Assembly (NCBI GenBank): GCA_025617745.1
Contig: CM046854.1
Coordinates: 55,826,258 to 55,890,257 of the forward strand
Length of the DNA stretch: 64,000 bases
Direction: 5' to 3'
From: Heliocidaris erythrogramma
Taxonomy: Eukaryota; Echinodermata; Echinoidea; Camarodonta; Echinometridae
Program-made: the position numbers and the translations under genes
Part shown: piece after piece, positions 31,181 through 41,104 of the stretch
Layout: each line of letters begins with the position of its first letter
How positions within the stretch are numbered: position 1 is the first letter of the stretch
Notes under the pieces: generated by a model
Seen by the model: only the letters and a program-made list of their open reading frames with translations
Databases searched by the model: none
What the model was told of the DNA's origin: nothing

Positions 31181-32158
31181 TTAAAAATAAATTTCAGTAA
31201 CAACTTGGATTGGCGTTCGGCAATGCGGACAAAGATTGTTGAGGGAACGTATCTGTTGAAGGCATATGTCGCATAGCATGTGCCCGCATGGATTAAGAGC
31301 ACATTTCTTTTTTTCAGTCAAACAAACTCCACATGTGATTTGCTCTACTAACTCGTCTTTTCTCCTTCGCTGTTTAGTTTCCAATTGTGAGAGAGCAGCT
31401 TCTTTTTGATGTAGCGAGGACTGTGTCTCAGTAAGGTTTTGTTCAAGCTCTTCCAGTCGTGTGTTTGTTTCCCTCTCTCTTAAATAAAGCTCTGAAAATG
31501 CATTTTGCATCTTCCTCAAGGAGGTCTGAGCCTCGCCAAGTTTTCTTTCACTGTCTTGCAGCTTTGAGTTTGCCTCTCTCTCTTTGGATTCCAAGTTTGA
31601 GATTATGATATCATTTTGAGTAAGCAAGGACTTGGTGTCATGAAGTTCATGCATACAGTCTTCTAATTGGCTGTTTGTCTCTCTCTCTCTTTCATTGAGT
31701 TCTGATAATGCAATTTGACTTTCAGCAAGTTCACCTTTTAGTTTAGAGACTTCAGCATCTTTTGATCTGAGCAGTGACTCTGTCTTAGAAATTTTTCTTC
31801 GGCTACCTTTTAATTCTGAGTTTGTTGATCTCTGCTTAGCTTTTGAAAGTTGAAATGCAGCTTCCTTTTCCCTTACCAGAGATTTTGCCTCTATGAACTC
31901 CTTTCTAAGATCAGTTTGTTCTTTGATTAACTCTGAGTTTGCTGCTGTCAATTTTTCAAGTTTAGTTTGTTTCTTTGTGAGAGCTATCTCAAGATCAATA
32001 ATTCTAAGCTTTGCTTTTGTATGCGATTGTATTTCTTGTACAATTGCAATTAGAACAAAAAGTACACCACAAATCACAAGACATTTTTCAGTCCCAATGC
32101 CTGCATCGAAGTCCGACATATCCGTTGGTTCTTCTCGACTATTTAGGCATGACATCAT
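31181..32158 (-). CDS. Transmembrane, coiled-coil, RING-finger protein (putative E3 ubiquitin ligase)
   Basis: 325 codons, uninterrupted and intronless. I chose the ATG at 32,158 (ACCATGATG context); the frame opens 13 codons earlier without an ATG. Residues about 26-42 (CLVICGVLFVLIAIV) form one hydrophobic membrane segment with a short acidic N-terminal tail. Residues 45-275 are a long coiled coil with several internal repeats of an ERETN..LE pattern. The C-terminus is a C3HC4 RING: CGVC, CALNPCGHMLCDIC, CPHC. This is the layout of a membrane-anchored E3 ligase with the RING at the end of a rod. It matches no named family I recognise. It sits, antisense, between duplicated DIRS-B ends in a nest of broken elements, yet is intact. 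Confidence 0.75.
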   Translation of the reverse strand: MMSCLNSREEPTDMSDFDAGIGTEKCLVICGVLFVLIAIVQEIQSHTKAKLRIIDLEIALTKKQTKLEKLTAANSELIKEQTDLRKEFIEAKSLVREKEAAFQLSKAKQRSTNSELKGSRRKISKTESLLRSKDAEVSKLKGELAESQIALSELNERERETNSQLEDCMHELHDTKSLLTQNDIIISNLESKEREANSKLQDSERKLGEAQTSLRKMQNAFSELYLRERETNTRLEELEQNLTETQSSLHQKEAALSQLETKQRRRKDELVEQITCGVCLTEKKKCALNPCGHMLCDICLQQIRSLNNLCPHCRTPIQVVTEIYF

Positions 32159-35112
32159 GGTGATTTGAACAATGATCCTTATTCTGGTCCAAATCAATTT
32201 TCATTCATACTAGTTGCAGGGAAGTGGTTGTATGACACATGCTCTAGAGACAGTCAATTAAAGGTAATGTTTAGTTCTGGTATGCATACCCTCAAAAGCT
32301 TTTCATCAGGTTTCTTGGATTTTAGTTGATAATAGCAAGATACTAGCAATGCTAAGGATGCTGTGAGGATTTCACCTCTTAAAGTGGATTATTAAACAAA
32401 TGAGAGGTACAAAATAATTTATATACCGGGCCAAGGATACAAACTCCCAACAACAGCAGTGTGTACTAAACACTATAACGTGTTCAAAACCTATGAGGAT
32501 TATGTGTATACTACAATGACACACATGTCATCTCAATGCGAAGCCCCATGATTAATGAGGGAGAGCTGTTAGGGTGAAAAGGTCCTAGCATAGGCCAGTA
32601 TGTTGCTGTGGTCTAGCTTCCTTATAGATATTTACACTAAAATTGCATCGGAAATGGTTGATGGAATACCAAATGATCTTGTACAAACCTCTTTTGATAC
32701 AAGGAGAACAACATGAGAATACATTTAAACATGTTTCTTCCAATGTCCATTTTTAACAATGCTAGCCCAATTCCTAACTTCAACCAACCCTGGACCATAC
32801 ACTATTCTGTATACTAACCCTAACCCTCATATGAACTACTTTTCCAGGTTTCGCCGCATATAGTACCGAGTGTTTGGCTTGTGCGAATATCGCTGACCGC
32901 TCTTGAAACCCAGCGAATCGTCATAGCATGTCTCATCGCGGGCGCGTCCATTTTATGAAAAGGGATAATTGGTGCACTTTGAGCGGATAGTAGCTTGCAC
33001 CTCAGCACGGACATTCATAAAACTCCATCAAGGCTCTTGTTCATGTTTTTCATTTCCTCACTATTATGTCTTTGAATGTACACTTATTTTCTTCATCAAA
33101 ATACTGTTTCGTGTTATTTTTCGCCATATTTCCCTGACATTAATCAATTCGCTTCTCACTGAATTCTCTCTAATTTCTTGCTCATGCACTTACTTATAAC
33201 TTTGTGTTCTTCTCGAACCCTCCAACAGCATAACACATAAAAGGTTGACAAAATAGTTTTCCTATGCTATAATAAGAACTTTAATGTACATAATGGCTGA
33301 ATACAACACTTACAATTACAACTTGGCAAGTATAATGAATAGCACACTCAAATTCGGTGAATAAAACTAGGCCCAAGTTGGAGGGCTACTGGCTCTTTGT
33401 ATAAATTTTGAAAAACTTTCGGTTTTCTCAGAAAAGTCCATGCACAGCATATAAAAATATATGAATGCAGATCATACATATCTGGATGCCATATTAGCAA
33501 AATAAAATATAAACTTACACATGAAAGCACACAAAAAAATTTGCAACAAATAGTTCTTGTAAATGAATAAGCTTTGTCTTCTTCACCGAAGAGTGTTGCG
33601 CGCGCACACAATATTATTATGGATATTTCCCATACACCAAAAATTGAATAAATCTTTGGCGTGAATATTACAATACCTCTAAAAACGATAAACACATAAT
33701 AGACAGAGAACCAAAGAAACCATTTACCATGTTTACCGTAGGACTACAACATAAAGACAATGGTAATGAAATTACATTTCTGGTTTGCAATTGCATACAA
33801 AAGTCATGATCAGAGATAGGTATTGATCAACTCTATAAATAACAATAAAATCGAACATACACGAAAACGACAAGAAGGCACATGATAAAAACTCATCTTC
33901 CAAGCAACAAGCCCTTACTGAGATCGTGCACGCATCTGAAACGTGAAAATTGTGCTTGTCAGTTGAAAATTTGCATTTCAGGAAAACTTTCACACAAAAA
34001 AAAAACTCCTGTGGGATTCAAATAATGAATATGGTCCTTGTTCAAAATATGTATACCTCACCCGAAATAATCATTAATTTGAATGAAGCTCTGAATAAGT
34101 TTATTTCCATTTTCTTGAAATTTCATTCACTGAAACAAAATATATCATTATATATCATTATTATCAATCATCATCGCATTATACACATATATATATATAT
34201 ATGACTTAGTTTTCAATAGACTTATATTCAAACACTTATGAATTTAATAATATGAGGGTTTTTTTTCTTACCTTGCCTTGTCTGTGAAACACGAACGAAT
34301 CGTGTTACCCCCTGGTACAATGGCACAATCCAGTAAACGTTGGTCCCTTTTACCCGCTTAATCCGTATATTATATTATATCAGACAATACAATTCGATCA
34401 AAATGTAAAACAAAAATAGATATTGCATTCCTATAAGTAGCCTTGTCTAAAACTTGTGTGCACCTCCTCCTATCTCACATAGATATCCACATATCAAGAA
34501 AAATACAGCAATATCGTAGATAAAATGACCAAAAGCTGTATACGAGCAGACCTCTTTCACAGGCGCGAAAACCGTTTGTACGTAATCCAATGCCCTTGCC
34601 TGCACTATTCTTGCGACACGTTCGTGAATAATGTGACAAGAAATAAGAGGCCTTTCGTGAATGAACAGCAAACTTGCACCAAATTCCCCTCAACCAATCA
34701 AAGTGATGTTTAGATCACTAGTTAGAAAATGTCATTAGCCACGTTTTGGTTATAGGACGCAGTGCGAAGTGCGCTGAGCAAATGCACACAAGTTTTTCAT
34801 ATGAACCTAACCTAAAACCCAATTGCAACCCTAACTCTATATCTCTGACAAGGTAAATACCAAAGCGATTGTTGCCAGAGTAAATGTCGAATTACTAGGA
34901 AAGTGGATCGGGCAGGCACTGTTTTCAAATGAAGTAATCTTTCTTTAGCCATTAGTAAATGTCTGTAGGTTGGATGAGCTTGGCTGCTGATAGTTGGTTG
35001 ATTAAAGTGAGTTCTGGACCTTTTTGAAATAGCTTGCTGGAGATTTGTTTACCTGTAGATGTTGGAGGCCTCTAAGTGATGAGTTTTATTAGGAAGATTA
35101 CGTAACAGTTGT
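32159..35112. other. No recognisable gene in the right part of the passenger segment
   Basis: AT-rich sequence with several frames below 120 codons and no motif. A TATA-like TATATAAAT on the minus strand near 32,425 lies about 260 bp before the RING ORF and could be part of its promoter. A short TA microsatellite lies near 34,180. Confidence 0.5.
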
Positions 35113-35275
35113 CATGCGTACGTGCACAGAGGAAGGCGTGATCCTGGGGGGGGGGGTATATGCACTGTCGTGACTTTAATTACTCGAATGGCTTGCGTAG
35201 TCGGAAGACTAGCAAATAGGTAGGTACATAGATTTATGTAGCAAATAATAAAATCAGTTCTGATTTTACTGATTT
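35113..35275 (+). repeat. Second copy of the DIRS-B right terminus
   Basis: GTCATGCGTACGTGCACAG to TTACTGATTT matches 28,109-28,268 with few changes (longer G run, one A/G in TTTATGTAGC). It abuts DIRS-A recombinase coding sequence at about 35,276 and so marks the actual right edge of the insertion in DIRS-A. Confidence 0.88.
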
Positions 35276-36114
35276 GACAAAGGGAGGTCCATCTCTACTA
35301 TCCGAGGCTACCGATCTGTGATTGGTGCCATTCATTCGGGGTTCTCAGTTGGTTCGGGGATTTCTAATTCCCCGCTGTTGAGTGGTTTGATTCGGTCGTT
35401 CTTTCTGAAACGTCCTCCTCGTTCTAAGTTAGTCCCGTCTTGGAGTCTGCCTAAGGTCTTAGAAGGCCTGGCAAGCCTCCTTTTGAGCCGTTAGGTGAAG
35501 CTTTGCTTCACCATCTTACGGTTAAGACGCTCTTCTTGGTAGCCATTGCCTCTGGGCAGAGGCGCAGTACCCTTCATGCCCTCTGTCTTACTCCTGGTCA
35601 TGTTCGCTGGGAGAGAAAAGGTGTTAGATTGATTCCTAAGGCTTCTTTCATTGCCAAGAATCAAACGGCTTCCTCTGGCCCTGTTGAGATTTTTCTTTGT
35701 CCGCTTTCTGAATTTTCGTCAGTGCGCGAGGACAAGGTTTAGTGTCCTGTTAGAGCTCTCAAATGGTATATTGATAAGACTAAGTCTTATCGTAAGGATG
35801 ATCAGTTGTTCCTGATCACTCGAGAGCCTTTTTCTCCTGCTTCTCTTGATTCCATTTCTAGATGGATTGTCGAGGCTATTAGGGCTGCTGGCACAGAGGC
35901 TCTTTTGTTTGACAGTAAGCCTCATGCTCATGACACTCGTAGTGTCAGCTCTTCTTGGGCTCTGTTTCAAGGTGTGGCGCTTGGTGATATTTTGAAGGCT
36001 GCTTATTGGCGTTCGTCCAATTCCTTCATTTCTTGCTACCTTAATAGGGATGTCCCTGCAGGTGAGGCTATTTTTGCGTCAGCTACCTTGAAGGCCGCTG
36101 TGTCTTCTTTGTAA
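35276..36114 (+). pseudogene. DIRS-A tyrosine recombinase, core and C-terminal part
   Basis: Resumes at KGRSISTIRGYRSVIGAIHS. The frame shifts at about 35,465. The arginine block ASGQRRSTLHAL is at about 35,548, and an in-frame TAG replaces the expected Trp before CPVRALKWY (about 35,740). HDTRS (35,927-35,941) gives the HxxR pair; AYWRSSNSFISCYL supplies the tyrosine region. It ends at a TAA at 36,112. The N-terminal part is at 12,800-12,924. The defects make it a pseudogene. Confidence 0.88.
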
Positions 36115-36176
36115 TCCTGTACCCTTCTGCTCTTGAAACATGCCTCCCGGTCTTGGAGTTGGCGCTGGTCTAGCAT

Positions 36177-36262
36177 AATAGGTAGGTATATATGATTTAT
36201 TGCAGTAAATTCAGCACTGATTTTCTTATTTACTATATAAATCTATATACCTACCTATGACC
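36177..36262 (+). repeat. Internal complementary region of DIRS-A
   Basis: ATAGGTAGGTATATATG, then GCAGTAAAT joined to TCAGCACTG, then TATATACCTACC: reverse complement of both termini. It preserves an uninterrupted copy of the left end that the TA element split at 7,624. Confidence 0.85.
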
Positions 36263-36329
36263 CTCCCTCCTTCCCCTCACCTTGCAAGCAACATGTTTCT
36301 ACTTGGGGTTGCTCGCAAAAGAGGAAGAT

Positions 36330-36513
36330 GGCCGTGGCGTGTTGCCGCGCGTGAGTGGCAACACGGGGAACAATAGGATTACGGGGGGTGCGCACAATAT
36401 TGTGACTCATTTGTATTAAGTTCTCGAAGGGGTCGCGTAGTCAAGACTACTAGCATAATAGGTAGGTATATAGATTTATATAGTAAATAAGAAAATCAGT
36501 GCTGATTTTACAA
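36330..36513 (+). repeat. Right inverted terminal region of DIRS-A
   Basis: Reverse complement of 9,021-9,150 plus 7,602-7,623. It ends in GTGCTGATTTTACAA, after which the CBP intron sequence TTTTGTTACAATTG resumes. Confidence 0.82.
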
Positions 36514-36713
36514 TTTTGTTACAATTGTAGCCTCCCTAACCCTCTCATAGTCTATAATCTATACTGTGTCATGTGCACTCTCCTGCATGTTATCTTATAC
36601 TTTCAGTAGTAAGCATTTACAATCAATCTCTTCGGTATACAATTGCCTTAATACATCAATTATACATTTTCAATTTATTTTCCTTTTTTTGTCCAAAGCT
36701 GCATAAATTTATT
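36514..36713 (+). other. Remnant of the CBP intron between DIRS-A and DIRS-C
   Basis: Nearly identical to the start of the intron downstream of each duplicated exon (TTTTGTTACAATTGTAGCC to GTCCAAAGCTGC), with small deletions. It shows that DIRS-A and DIRS-C landed in the same host intron about 200 bp apart. Confidence 0.88.
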
Positions 36714-36898
36714 AGTTTCCTTCATCTTCAAATAACTTACCTATCCTAGTTTAACGTTGCTATTCACCCCACCCACCCTCAAAAACAGCGGTAATTTCTC
36801 CCACATAATTTATTCATGCCCCTCGTGACCTACATCCCTCATCACTTCCTCTTTCACTACCTCGCCCCCAATTCAACACACCAAATTTTTCTACTACC

Positions 36899-38758
36899 AT
36901 GTCGGACATTTCTAGGAAGAAAAAGACCAAAGATGATCCCGTAGGAGGATCGAACGCCAAAACCAACTTGATTTCGTCGATACAGGCCACAAATGTTTCG
37001 GGGAACTCAGGCTTGGCCTCAGTATTCCCTCTCGAACAGGCCAAGTCAAGCACGGGACCGCCAGGCTCGGGCGTTGTTAGCCCTGAAAGTAGCAGTGGCG
37101 GAGACTCGACGGGCCGGTTAAACCCGTCAGTTATCTCGGAGAATCCGAAGAAAGGAAATAAACTAACTAAGCCAACTAAGACAAGGTCTACAGTCTTAAA
37201 ACGAAAGTTGGCGAAAGACGTCGGGAAGCCCTCGAAGGCCGTTGAACCCGCGTCGAAAACACCAGAGATGAGATCACAATAGGTAGAGAGGATATCACAC
37301 AGACCAATAATGATAATCCTATCCCAGAGATCCTGCCCATGCCGGGCATGCATGAGGCCGGAGTATGGTTTATGAAAACTTTACAAGCGTTGATGCACTC
37401 TAAACCTTCGCCCGCCCCTAACCCTAACGTAAATCCTGTGGCAGGGAAGAACCTTCCGGCGGCCGCCTCCTTTCCAGACCCCGACCCGTACAATCAACAC
37501 TCCATCTAGCCGGGTCAGGAGTCCCGGTCTGAACGATCTTCTCGCTCCCGCCAGTGCTCGCCTTCTTACGCCAGTGCTTGCCTTCTTACGCTCGGTCTCG
37601 GAGAAGGGGGGAGAAAGCTCGGGAGACTTCCCGCGACTCCCCAGTTCGTACAGCTGTTTCAATCGCGGGAGAATCTGACTCCGAATTTGGATATCTTCGC
37701 CCCCAAAATCTCTCGGAGGGAACAGCAATGGGGCGACTACGCATCTTCGTCGGCGTCCATCATTTCCTCCCCTCCCTCTCGGGTCAGAAACATCAACTAA
37801 CTTTGAGCGGAGAGATGAACGGGAAACAGCCGGCCCTACCGCCTCTCACTCTGAGCCTACCTCGCTCTCGGTAACTGAGAAACTCAACACGGGCACAGCT
37901 ATCATTTTGAAATACTGCCCTCAATTGGCTGCTGGGCGTACAACTCGGGACGTTGAGGAAACCTCGATATTTGGCCTCTCTTCGTCGCTAGATTCCTCGA
38001 AAAAGAGGGAATTCTCGACGCTCACAGAGCTTACAGAGCTTACAGAACATGCTTCAAGGATCTTGATAAACAAGGAGATAAAATGCGATCTACCCACTCA
38101 GGGGTGCAAAAAACTGCTAAATTCGACACCTCGGACTTTGAACGATTCTTGCACCCCCCAACGATCCCGGAGGTTGCCCGGCGGGTACCCTGGCGGACGC
38201 TGATCGCCTTAGAGTGACTGATGAAGACAAAGGAATTATATTGGATAATACCAGTCTCATCTCAGATTTGCTATTTGACCAAGCATCAAGAGCGGCTCTA
38301 CTTTGCTGTAGGGCCCGTTGCAAGAATGTAACTGAGGCGTTGAGGGTAGTCAAAAATGTGAGCAGTGCCCTCCTCAAACAACCTACGGAAGGTAAGGATC
38401 TCTTTGCTGTCAGTCGTAGATGAAAACATATTGGCCAGTTCTACTGCGGCCAAGACTTACTATAAGTTGTCAAAACCTAAGAAATCTGCTCATTTCCAGC
38501 CGCTGGCCTTTTCAGGCCAGTTCCTGGGCAGTGGGCAACCCCAGAGGACCCATCAGAAAAGCCGACAATCTCTTAACAGGGCTTCATCTCCGGTCGGGGA
38601 CTCTTCTCTTTTTCGTCCCCCCTCGGGGCCCCAATTTCAAACGAAACCATTATCATGGCGGGAGAACGAACAAATAGTCTCAATTCTCCTTCGGAGGACA
38701 AAGAAAAAACTTCAGACCCCCTCCCCCTGGGGGGGGGGGGGGGCTCCGCAGCTATGAC
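36899..38758 (+). pseudogene. DIRS-C gag, frame-broken
   Basis: The start MSDISRKKKTKDDPVGG at 36,899 is open to 37,282. Further pieces follow in other frames, among them LNTGTAIILKYCPQLAAG at about 37,880 and a region at 38,214-38,757 with ILDNTSLISDLLFDQASR and LSKPKKSAHFQPLAFSGQFL, typical of the C-terminal half of DIRS gag. At least three frameshifts and some duplicated words (for example CTCGCCTTCTTACG twice near 37,560) break it. Confidence 0.65.
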
Positions 38759-38998
38759 TATGCCTTGACCCACAATCAATTTCTGGTAGGGGGAAGATTG
38801 ACTCATTTTTCCCAATCTTGGGCACGGATAACTACAAATTTATTCTCCAGATAATCACTTCGGGGTACAAACCTCGCCTGACTGCCCCCCGCTGTCAGAT
38901 TCACATCCACCGCCCCACCCCCGTACCTGCCCCCTCAGACTAGCTCTATTATTAGAAATACAGTCTCTTCTCGAGAAACAGGTCATAGTTCAGGTCCC

Positions 38999-39999
38999 TT
39001 AAGCCTAGGTCACAACCCGCCGTACTTGCAAGTGCGTGCTGTCTGCGTTCAAAAACGTGGGCAAAATTTGTGGATCCGTATGTGGTGAGTATTGTCTCCT
39101 TACTGATTTGGGGCACGCAGACAAGACGTAGAATTTTTAGTGCAGGAGGAACTTTCGCTGCGTTCAGGCTGCGGGCGGTGTACGGATTCACCCCCAGTAC
39201 GGGTGACGTGTGTTGACGTGCGTGCCCTCTGCTGCTAACGAGCGCACAACGCACGGACAAAATTTTTCCCACAGTTACTTGCTCTACGGACAACGCACCT
39301 AGCACGTGCGTGGTCCGCACGTGATAAGTGCGGGTCCGTGCTTATTCCACGCTTCTCCAGTTCAATTGTCCAGTGAGCACACAGAACTCACGTAAACCGC
39401 ACTGAGGAAGTACGTGCTATGCACTTGCAACGCACGTTGTGCACGCTGATTTCTGCAGGATATATAAAAGCCGAGCAGACTGACGAGTATCATCATTTCG
39501 TCTCCAAGATGCCCAAGAAGCTTAACAAAAAGTGGTCAGCTCAAAAGACAGCTAATAGGGCCAGAGAGGCCCAACAGAAACGGGCCGTAGATGATGTAAA
39601 GGCAGGCGGCGAACAGATGAGGAGCGACATAGGGCGGGAAAAACTAACGTTTATCGCACTTGCACTCACTTACTCCCTGCAAGTCAGTAATTACACCGTA
39701 CGTGAAAGTACGATAACGAAGCAACCGCACGGCGATCATACGTTGTAAGCACGTTGTAAGCACGTAAAACTCACTTACCAGGTGCGCAACGTACGATGCA
39801 CGCAACCACTCACGTCCAGGCGTGGCGTGTGGGCCACGTACTTACAACTTGTGTTGTAGTGCGTGTGAAGTGTGTTGACGTACTCCTTCCCTGCTTTTGT
39901 TACTCCCTCCCTACGTTTTCAGAAAAACGTGGCGGACGTGGCCTCCGCAGAACACGTACGGACTAAAAACACGCATGGCGGGTTGTGACCTAGGCTTAA
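38999..39999. mobile_element. 993-bp TIR element with TTAA target duplication
   Basis: TTAA at 38,999-39,002 and 39,996-39,999 flanks termini GCCTAGGTCACAACCCGCC and its exact inverted copy. TTAA duplication is typical of piggyBac and Kolobok elements; I cannot choose between them. Inside are a TATATAAAAG box at about 39,460 and, 45-50 bp later, an ATG opening a Lys/Arg-rich frame (MPKKLNKKWSAQKTANRARE, 39,509-39,748). That looks like the promoter and first codons of an autonomous parent, followed by a deletion. The two subterminal thirds are packed with ACGT-core words (CACGTA, ACGTGC, GTACGTG). Confidence 0.8.
39509..39748 (+). pseudogene. N-terminal ORF remnant in the TTAA element
   Basis: About 79 codons from an ATG that follows a TATA box at suitable distance. 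The basic, Ala/Arg/Gln-rich start resembles the DNA-binding leader of a transposase, but no catalytic domain follows, so the call is by position only. Confidence 0.4.
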
Positions 40000-40378
40000 C
40001 TCACACAATCTCATTGTATCCCCCGTCTTCCTGACGGCAAAAAAATCGGGGGGGGGGGATTCAGAATGGTACTCAATGTCAAAGAACTGAACAATTTCAT
40101 ATCAAACCACACTTTCAAGATGGACTCCCTGTCCTCCATACTGCCACTAATCCAAAACTATGAGTGGCGGCATCAATAGACCTCAAAGACGCCTACTACC
40201 ATATATCCCTATCGACCCTCATTCTCGTCTCTTATTGAACTTCATGGTCGGAAGAGAGTGCTACCAATTTCTATGCCTCCCCTTTTGGCCTAAAGACAGC
40301 ACCACGAATGCACCAGGCTGTGGCTGTGGCTGTTACAGCGAAATTGCGCAGAAGAGGGATCAAAATCTTCATTGCGGG
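40000..40378 (+). pseudogene. DIRS-C reverse transcriptase fragment
   Basis: Continues RT after the TTAA element. RT fingers and palm blocks read GFRMVLNVKELNNFIS, SLSSILPLI, SIDLKDAYYHI, IPIDPHSRLLLNFMV and CYQFLCLPF in nearby frames. The match stops just after the residues for GIKIF, before the catalytic YLDD, where unrelated sequence begins (about 40,378). Confidence 0.8.
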
Positions 40379-40559
40379 GAGCACTGCGTCTAAACGCGTT
40401 CGGGGATACTAGGGGAAACGGACTAGTCTAAATGCCCTAGTACGGCCGGACGAGGGTTTGTGTGCAAGGGTGATGTTTGAGATGATCCGCGAGAACGGCA
40501 CGGGTCCGACATCTTTGTGATTTATGTTTCATCTTTGTTTTCTCTTGTTTATATTCCAT

Positions 40560-41100
40560 TTATAATTCTGCAATGTCCCTTCTCTTTCAAGACGTTAAAG
40601 ACAAGGTGTTGCCGATGTTACCAAAACATCCTAATGATTTATGTTTCATCTTTATTTTCTCATTTGTCTCATTTCTCCGATGTCTTTGACACACAAAAAA
40701 ACAACTTTCGAGCTTCTAATTTTGTGGTGAAAATTTACAGAACATTCTGCTGCCCACATATTGTATTTTGCATCTTATAGTTCTAATTTATTTGTTGTTT
40801 CATTTGGTCAGTAGATTCTTTGTAATTTATGCGCCGAACCAATTTTCTATTCGATATAAACATTTTGCGTTGTATACTTCATCCATTTCATGTTTTATTT
40901 GGGTTGTATATTATCCCTGAGCTAAGCGCCAAATCAATTTTCGATTTGATAAATGTATTTTGCGTCTTAGCTCTAATTTATTTGTTGTTTCATATGGTCT
41001 GTAGATTCTTTGTAATTTATGCGCCGAACCAATTTTCTATTCGATATAAACATTTTGCGTTGTATACTTCATCCATTCGATGTTTTTCGATGTTTTATTG
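40560..41100. repeat. Left part of a ~187-bp satellite array
   Basis: Units contain GCCGAACCAATTTTCTATTC followed by GATATAAACATTTTGCG; these start at about 40,832 and 41,022 (190 bp apart). The same family resumes at 43,200-43,700, on the far side of a different array. Confidence 0.8.
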
Positions 41101-41104
41101 TATG

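Larger units (their letters stand above)
28269..35112. other. 6.8-kb passenger segment between two copies of the DIRS-B right end
   Basis: None of this sequence shows DIRS, LTR or LINE protein motifs. It is AT-rich and holds one long intact ORF on the minus strand (RING protein at 31,181-32,158), a short tandem repeat (29,917-30,325), a 160-bp TIR element with a tRNA-like half (30,783-30,942), and otherwise nothing I can recognise in 28,269-29,900 and 32,200-35,112. It is bracketed on both sides by the same 160-bp DIRS-B right terminus, in direct orientation. Confidence 0.7.
7602..36513 (+). mobile_element. DIRS-A: tyrosine-recombinase retrotransposon hosting a nest of other elements
   Basis: The left end starts ATTTACTGCAATAAATC at 7,602 and the right end lies at about 36,505-36,513. 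The internal complementary region at about 36,177-36,262 contains the reverse complement of both termini joined together (GCAGTAAAT next to TCAGCACTG), the hallmark of DIRS elements, and this defines the ends. Gene order is gag (9,551-11,060), RT/RNase H (11,083-12,800), then a tyrosine recombinase split into 12,800-12,924 and 35,276-36,114 by DIRS-B. Inverted terminal regions at 9,021-9,150 and 36,330-36,480 match. The host intron continues on both sides, and the net element length without insertions is about 5 kb. Confidence 0.85.

Noticed and set aside
33348-33695. 115-codon minus frame in the passenger segment
   Set aside because: No motif, low-complexity hydrophobic composition and no good start context.
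36814-37353. 179-codon minus-strand frame opposite DIRS-C gag
   Set aside because: Shadow of gag; it overlaps the inverted terminal region and shows no motif.
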